A stretch of DNA of 5,516 nucleotides from Dehalococcoidia bacterium (GTDB lineage: Bacteria > Chloroflexota > Dehalococcoidia > Dehalococcoidales > CSSed11-197), in NCBI GenBank assembly GCA_003563865.1, contig PWTP01000062.1, forward strand, positions 1 through 5,516. Reading direction: 5' to 3'. Below the pieces are notes generated by a model. That model saw only the letters and a list, made by a program, of their open reading frames with translations. It made no database searches and was not told where the DNA came from. The position numbers were made by a program, and so were the translations under genes. Below, piece by piece: positions 4,765 to 5,516 of this stretch. How positions within the stretch are numbered: the stretch's first letter is position 1; every line of letters begins with the position of its first letter.

Positions 4765-5103
4765 ATGAACAACCAACCAAACGATAAAAATAAGCTTCCT
4801 CAGGTAGAAAAACTGGCCGGCATGGTTGAGTACCAGCAGGGATCAGTAGTAAGCAAAACCATAATAGACAAGAAAACCGGAACACTAACCCTGTTTGCCT
4901 TTGATGAAGGCCAGGGCTTGAGCGAACACACCGCCCCTTTTGATGCCATGGTATATGTTTTTGATGGCGAAGGCTTAATTGCAATCTCAGGCAGAGAATA
5001 CCGGCTTGAGGCAGGCGAGGTTATAATAATGCCGGCTGGTGAGCCCCACAGCCTGAAGGCGGTTAGGCCTTTTAAAATGCTTTTGGGGATGATACGGTCT
5101 TAA
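4765..5103 (+). CDS. Small single-domain cupin protein
   Basis: The 112-residue protein is a one-domain beta-barrel of the RmlC-like cupin fold. Motif 1 is G51-LSE-H55-TAPFDAMVYVFDGEG (to 70): it keeps the first His, but the second His position is Ala57 and the usual Glu is replaced, probably by Asp60. Motif 2 is complete in its core: G84-x5-P90-x-G92-x2-H95. The variant EHTAPFDA motif is common in small clostridial and archaeal cupins of unknown function; metal binding may use His55, His95 and an acidic residue. The role could be binding of a small ligand or an isomerase- or dioxygenase-like reaction; I cannot choose. ATG 4765 is the only in-frame start. The GGAGGG at 4745-4750 sits 14 bases away, which is unusually far, so translation may be modest. 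Repeated 28-base elements lie on either side of the gene. Confidence 0.88.
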   Translation: MNNQPNDKNKLPQVEKLAGMVEYQQGSVVSKTIIDKKTGTLTLFAFDEGQGLSEHTAPFDAMVYVFDGEGLIAISGREYRLEAGEVIIMPAGEPHSLKAVRPFKMLLGMIRS

Positions 5104-5115
5104 GGAGCCACGAGT

Positions 5116-5143
5116 ATTGCCAGCCCGGCCAAAATTATGCTAT
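5116..5143 (+). repeat. Copy B of the 28-base intergenic element, upstream of etfB
   Basis: This copy matches copy A (4647-4674) at 26 of 28 positions, including the first 20 in a row. The possible -10 position after TTGCCA (5117-5122) reads TATCTG, poorer than in copy A, so promoter activity is less likely here. An imperfect short hairpin (CTATC...GATAG, 5140-5160) follows. It begins 12 bases after the cupin stop codon and lies 180 bases ahead of the etfB start. Confidence 0.55.
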
Positions 5144-5169
5144 CTGACAGAACCCGATAGAGCTTCGAG

Positions 5170-5198
5170 GTGAAAATTTCTGCTCAATGCGATAAAAT
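5170..5198 (+). promoter_or_regulatory. Candidate promoter of the etfB gene
   Basis: GTGAAA (5170-5175, four of six) is followed by a 17-base spacer and TAAAAT (5193-5198, five of six). The -10 box lies inside a small dyad GATA-AAA-TATC (5191-5201). A start near 5205 would give a leader of about 118 bases, long enough for control at the RNA level, though I see no known riboswitch. Confidence 0.4.
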
Positions 5199-5282
5199 AT
5201 CTGCCTGTCTTTGACTATCAGCCTATACTTTCCCCACAACCTGGATTATGGTCAGGGTAATACTTTCTGTTTTCTATATTGG

Positions 5283-5308
5283 AGTTAAACTAAAGCAAAC
5301 AGTTAAAC
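5283..5308 (+). repeat. AGTTAAAC direct repeat ahead of etfB
   Basis: AGTTAAAC occurs at 5283-5290 and 5301-5308, with a period of 18 bases, ending two bases before the GGAGG. It may be a binding site near the ribosome binding site, or chance in AT-rich sequence. Confidence 0.3.
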
Positions 5309-5322
5309 ATGGAGGCTTTTGA

Positions 5323-5516
5323 TTGCAAATAATAACATGCATAAAGCAGGTACCTGATACGGCCCAGGTACAGATAGATCCGGTTAAGGGCACTCTTATC
5401 AGGCAGGGCGTGCCCTCGATTATGAATCCTTTTGATACCCATGCCCTGGAGGAAAGCCTTAAAATTAAAGATAAATACGGGCTTCGGGTTGTAGTCATTT
5501 CAATGGGGCCTCCGAG
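5323..5516 (+). CDS. etfB: Electron transfer flavoprotein beta subunit, N-terminal 64 residues
   Basis: EtfB pairs with EtfA to form an FAD-binding carrier that moves electrons between acyl-CoA dehydrogenases and other redox partners; in anaerobes many such pairs take part in flavin-based electron bifurcation. The visible part is highly typical of the family: an opening strand with IKQVPDT (7-13), a VQIDP-x2-GTLIRQGVP stretch (16-31), the conserved MNPFD (34-38) with ALEESLKIK (41-49), and the second strand VVVISMGPP (56-64), which begins the nucleotide-binding fold. About three quarters of the usual 250-260 residues lie beyond the edge. The start is TTG at 5323, set by GGAGG at 5311-5315 with seven bases between; there is no ATG alternative nearby. 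etfA would be expected next. Whether this is a bifurcating or an ordinary EtfB cannot be decided from 64 residues. fixA is an equivalent name. Confidence 0.93.
   Translation, partial: MQIITCIKQVPDTAQVQIDPVKGTLIRQGVPSIMNPFDTHALEESLKIKDKYGLRVVVISMGPP

Larger units (their letters stand above)
5104..5322. other. 219-base spacer and likely leader of the etfB gene
   Basis: This spacer holds copy B of the 28-base repeat, an AT-rich candidate promoter (5170-5198), a TTGACT at 5211-5216 and a TATACT at 5224-5229 that are too close to work together, and an AGTTAAAC direct repeat just ahead of the ribosome binding site. There is no terminator after the cupin gene, so read-through from it into etfB is possible. 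No open frame of note. Confidence 0.5.

Noticed and set aside
5211..5229. TTGACT...TATACT as the etfB promoter
   Set aside because: Only seven bases separate the boxes, so they cannot act as one promoter.
5283..5308. Rex-type redox operator ahead of etfB
   Set aside because: The AGTTAAAC copies are direct repeats, not the inverted TTGTTAA/TTAACAA arms a Rex site needs.
1..5516. CRISPR array, insertion sequence, tRNA or rRNA
   Set aside because: No regularly spaced repeats, transposase-like frame, terminal inverted repeats or RNA gene signatures were found on either strand.

Overview
The window looks like chromosomal DNA of an anaerobic Gram-positive bacterium of the Clostridia, with a Peptococcaceae- or Syntrophomonadaceae-like flavour. 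Support comes from strong GGAGG-type ribosome binding sites, use of TTG starts, moderate GC content, small zinc-ribbon proteins of types common in Firmicutes, and an electron-transfer flavoprotein beta subunit at the right edge. This placement is inference; there is no rRNA or marker gene to fix it.

Left part (1-1818), read on the minus strand. At the left edge are the first 18 codons of an unidentified gene that starts with TTG. It has a near-consensus promoter about 130 bases upstream, a perfect dyad over the -35 box, and two adjacent hairpins in the leader. Next is a DUF456 membrane protein (273-767), then about 340 bases with no convincing gene (768-1110), then a four-helix membrane protein ending in a cytoplasmic-type zinc ribbon (1111-1818, TTG start).

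Middle part (1819-3209). A 171-base divergent spacer separates the membrane zinc-ribbon gene from a plus-strand gene for a soluble protein with one N-terminal zinc finger and two tandem C-terminal ribbons (1990-2571). Both genes carry the CxxC-x10-CxxC ribbon. Their divergent promoters share an 18-base element, TTGTANNANNAGCGGTAA, at the same place relative to -35 and -10. This suggests joint control and is the most interesting regulatory signal in the window. A third, unrelated small zinc-ribbon protein (2728-3033) follows and is closed by a 32-base perfect palindrome that probably acts as a terminator.

Right part (3210-5516), plus strand. It holds a membrane-anchored metallophosphoesterase with a purple-acid-phosphatase-like N-terminal domain (3210-4628), a small single-domain cupin (4765-5103), and the start of an etfB/fixA-type gene (5323 to the edge). 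The upstream regions of the cupin and etfB genes carry two copies of a 28-base element (26 of 28 identical).

The genes do not form one obvious pathway. The clearest internal logic is the divergent zinc-ribbon pair and the possible shared control of the cupin and etfB genes. I found no CRISPR array, insertion sequence, tRNA or rRNA, and no clear evidence of a wholly new system.
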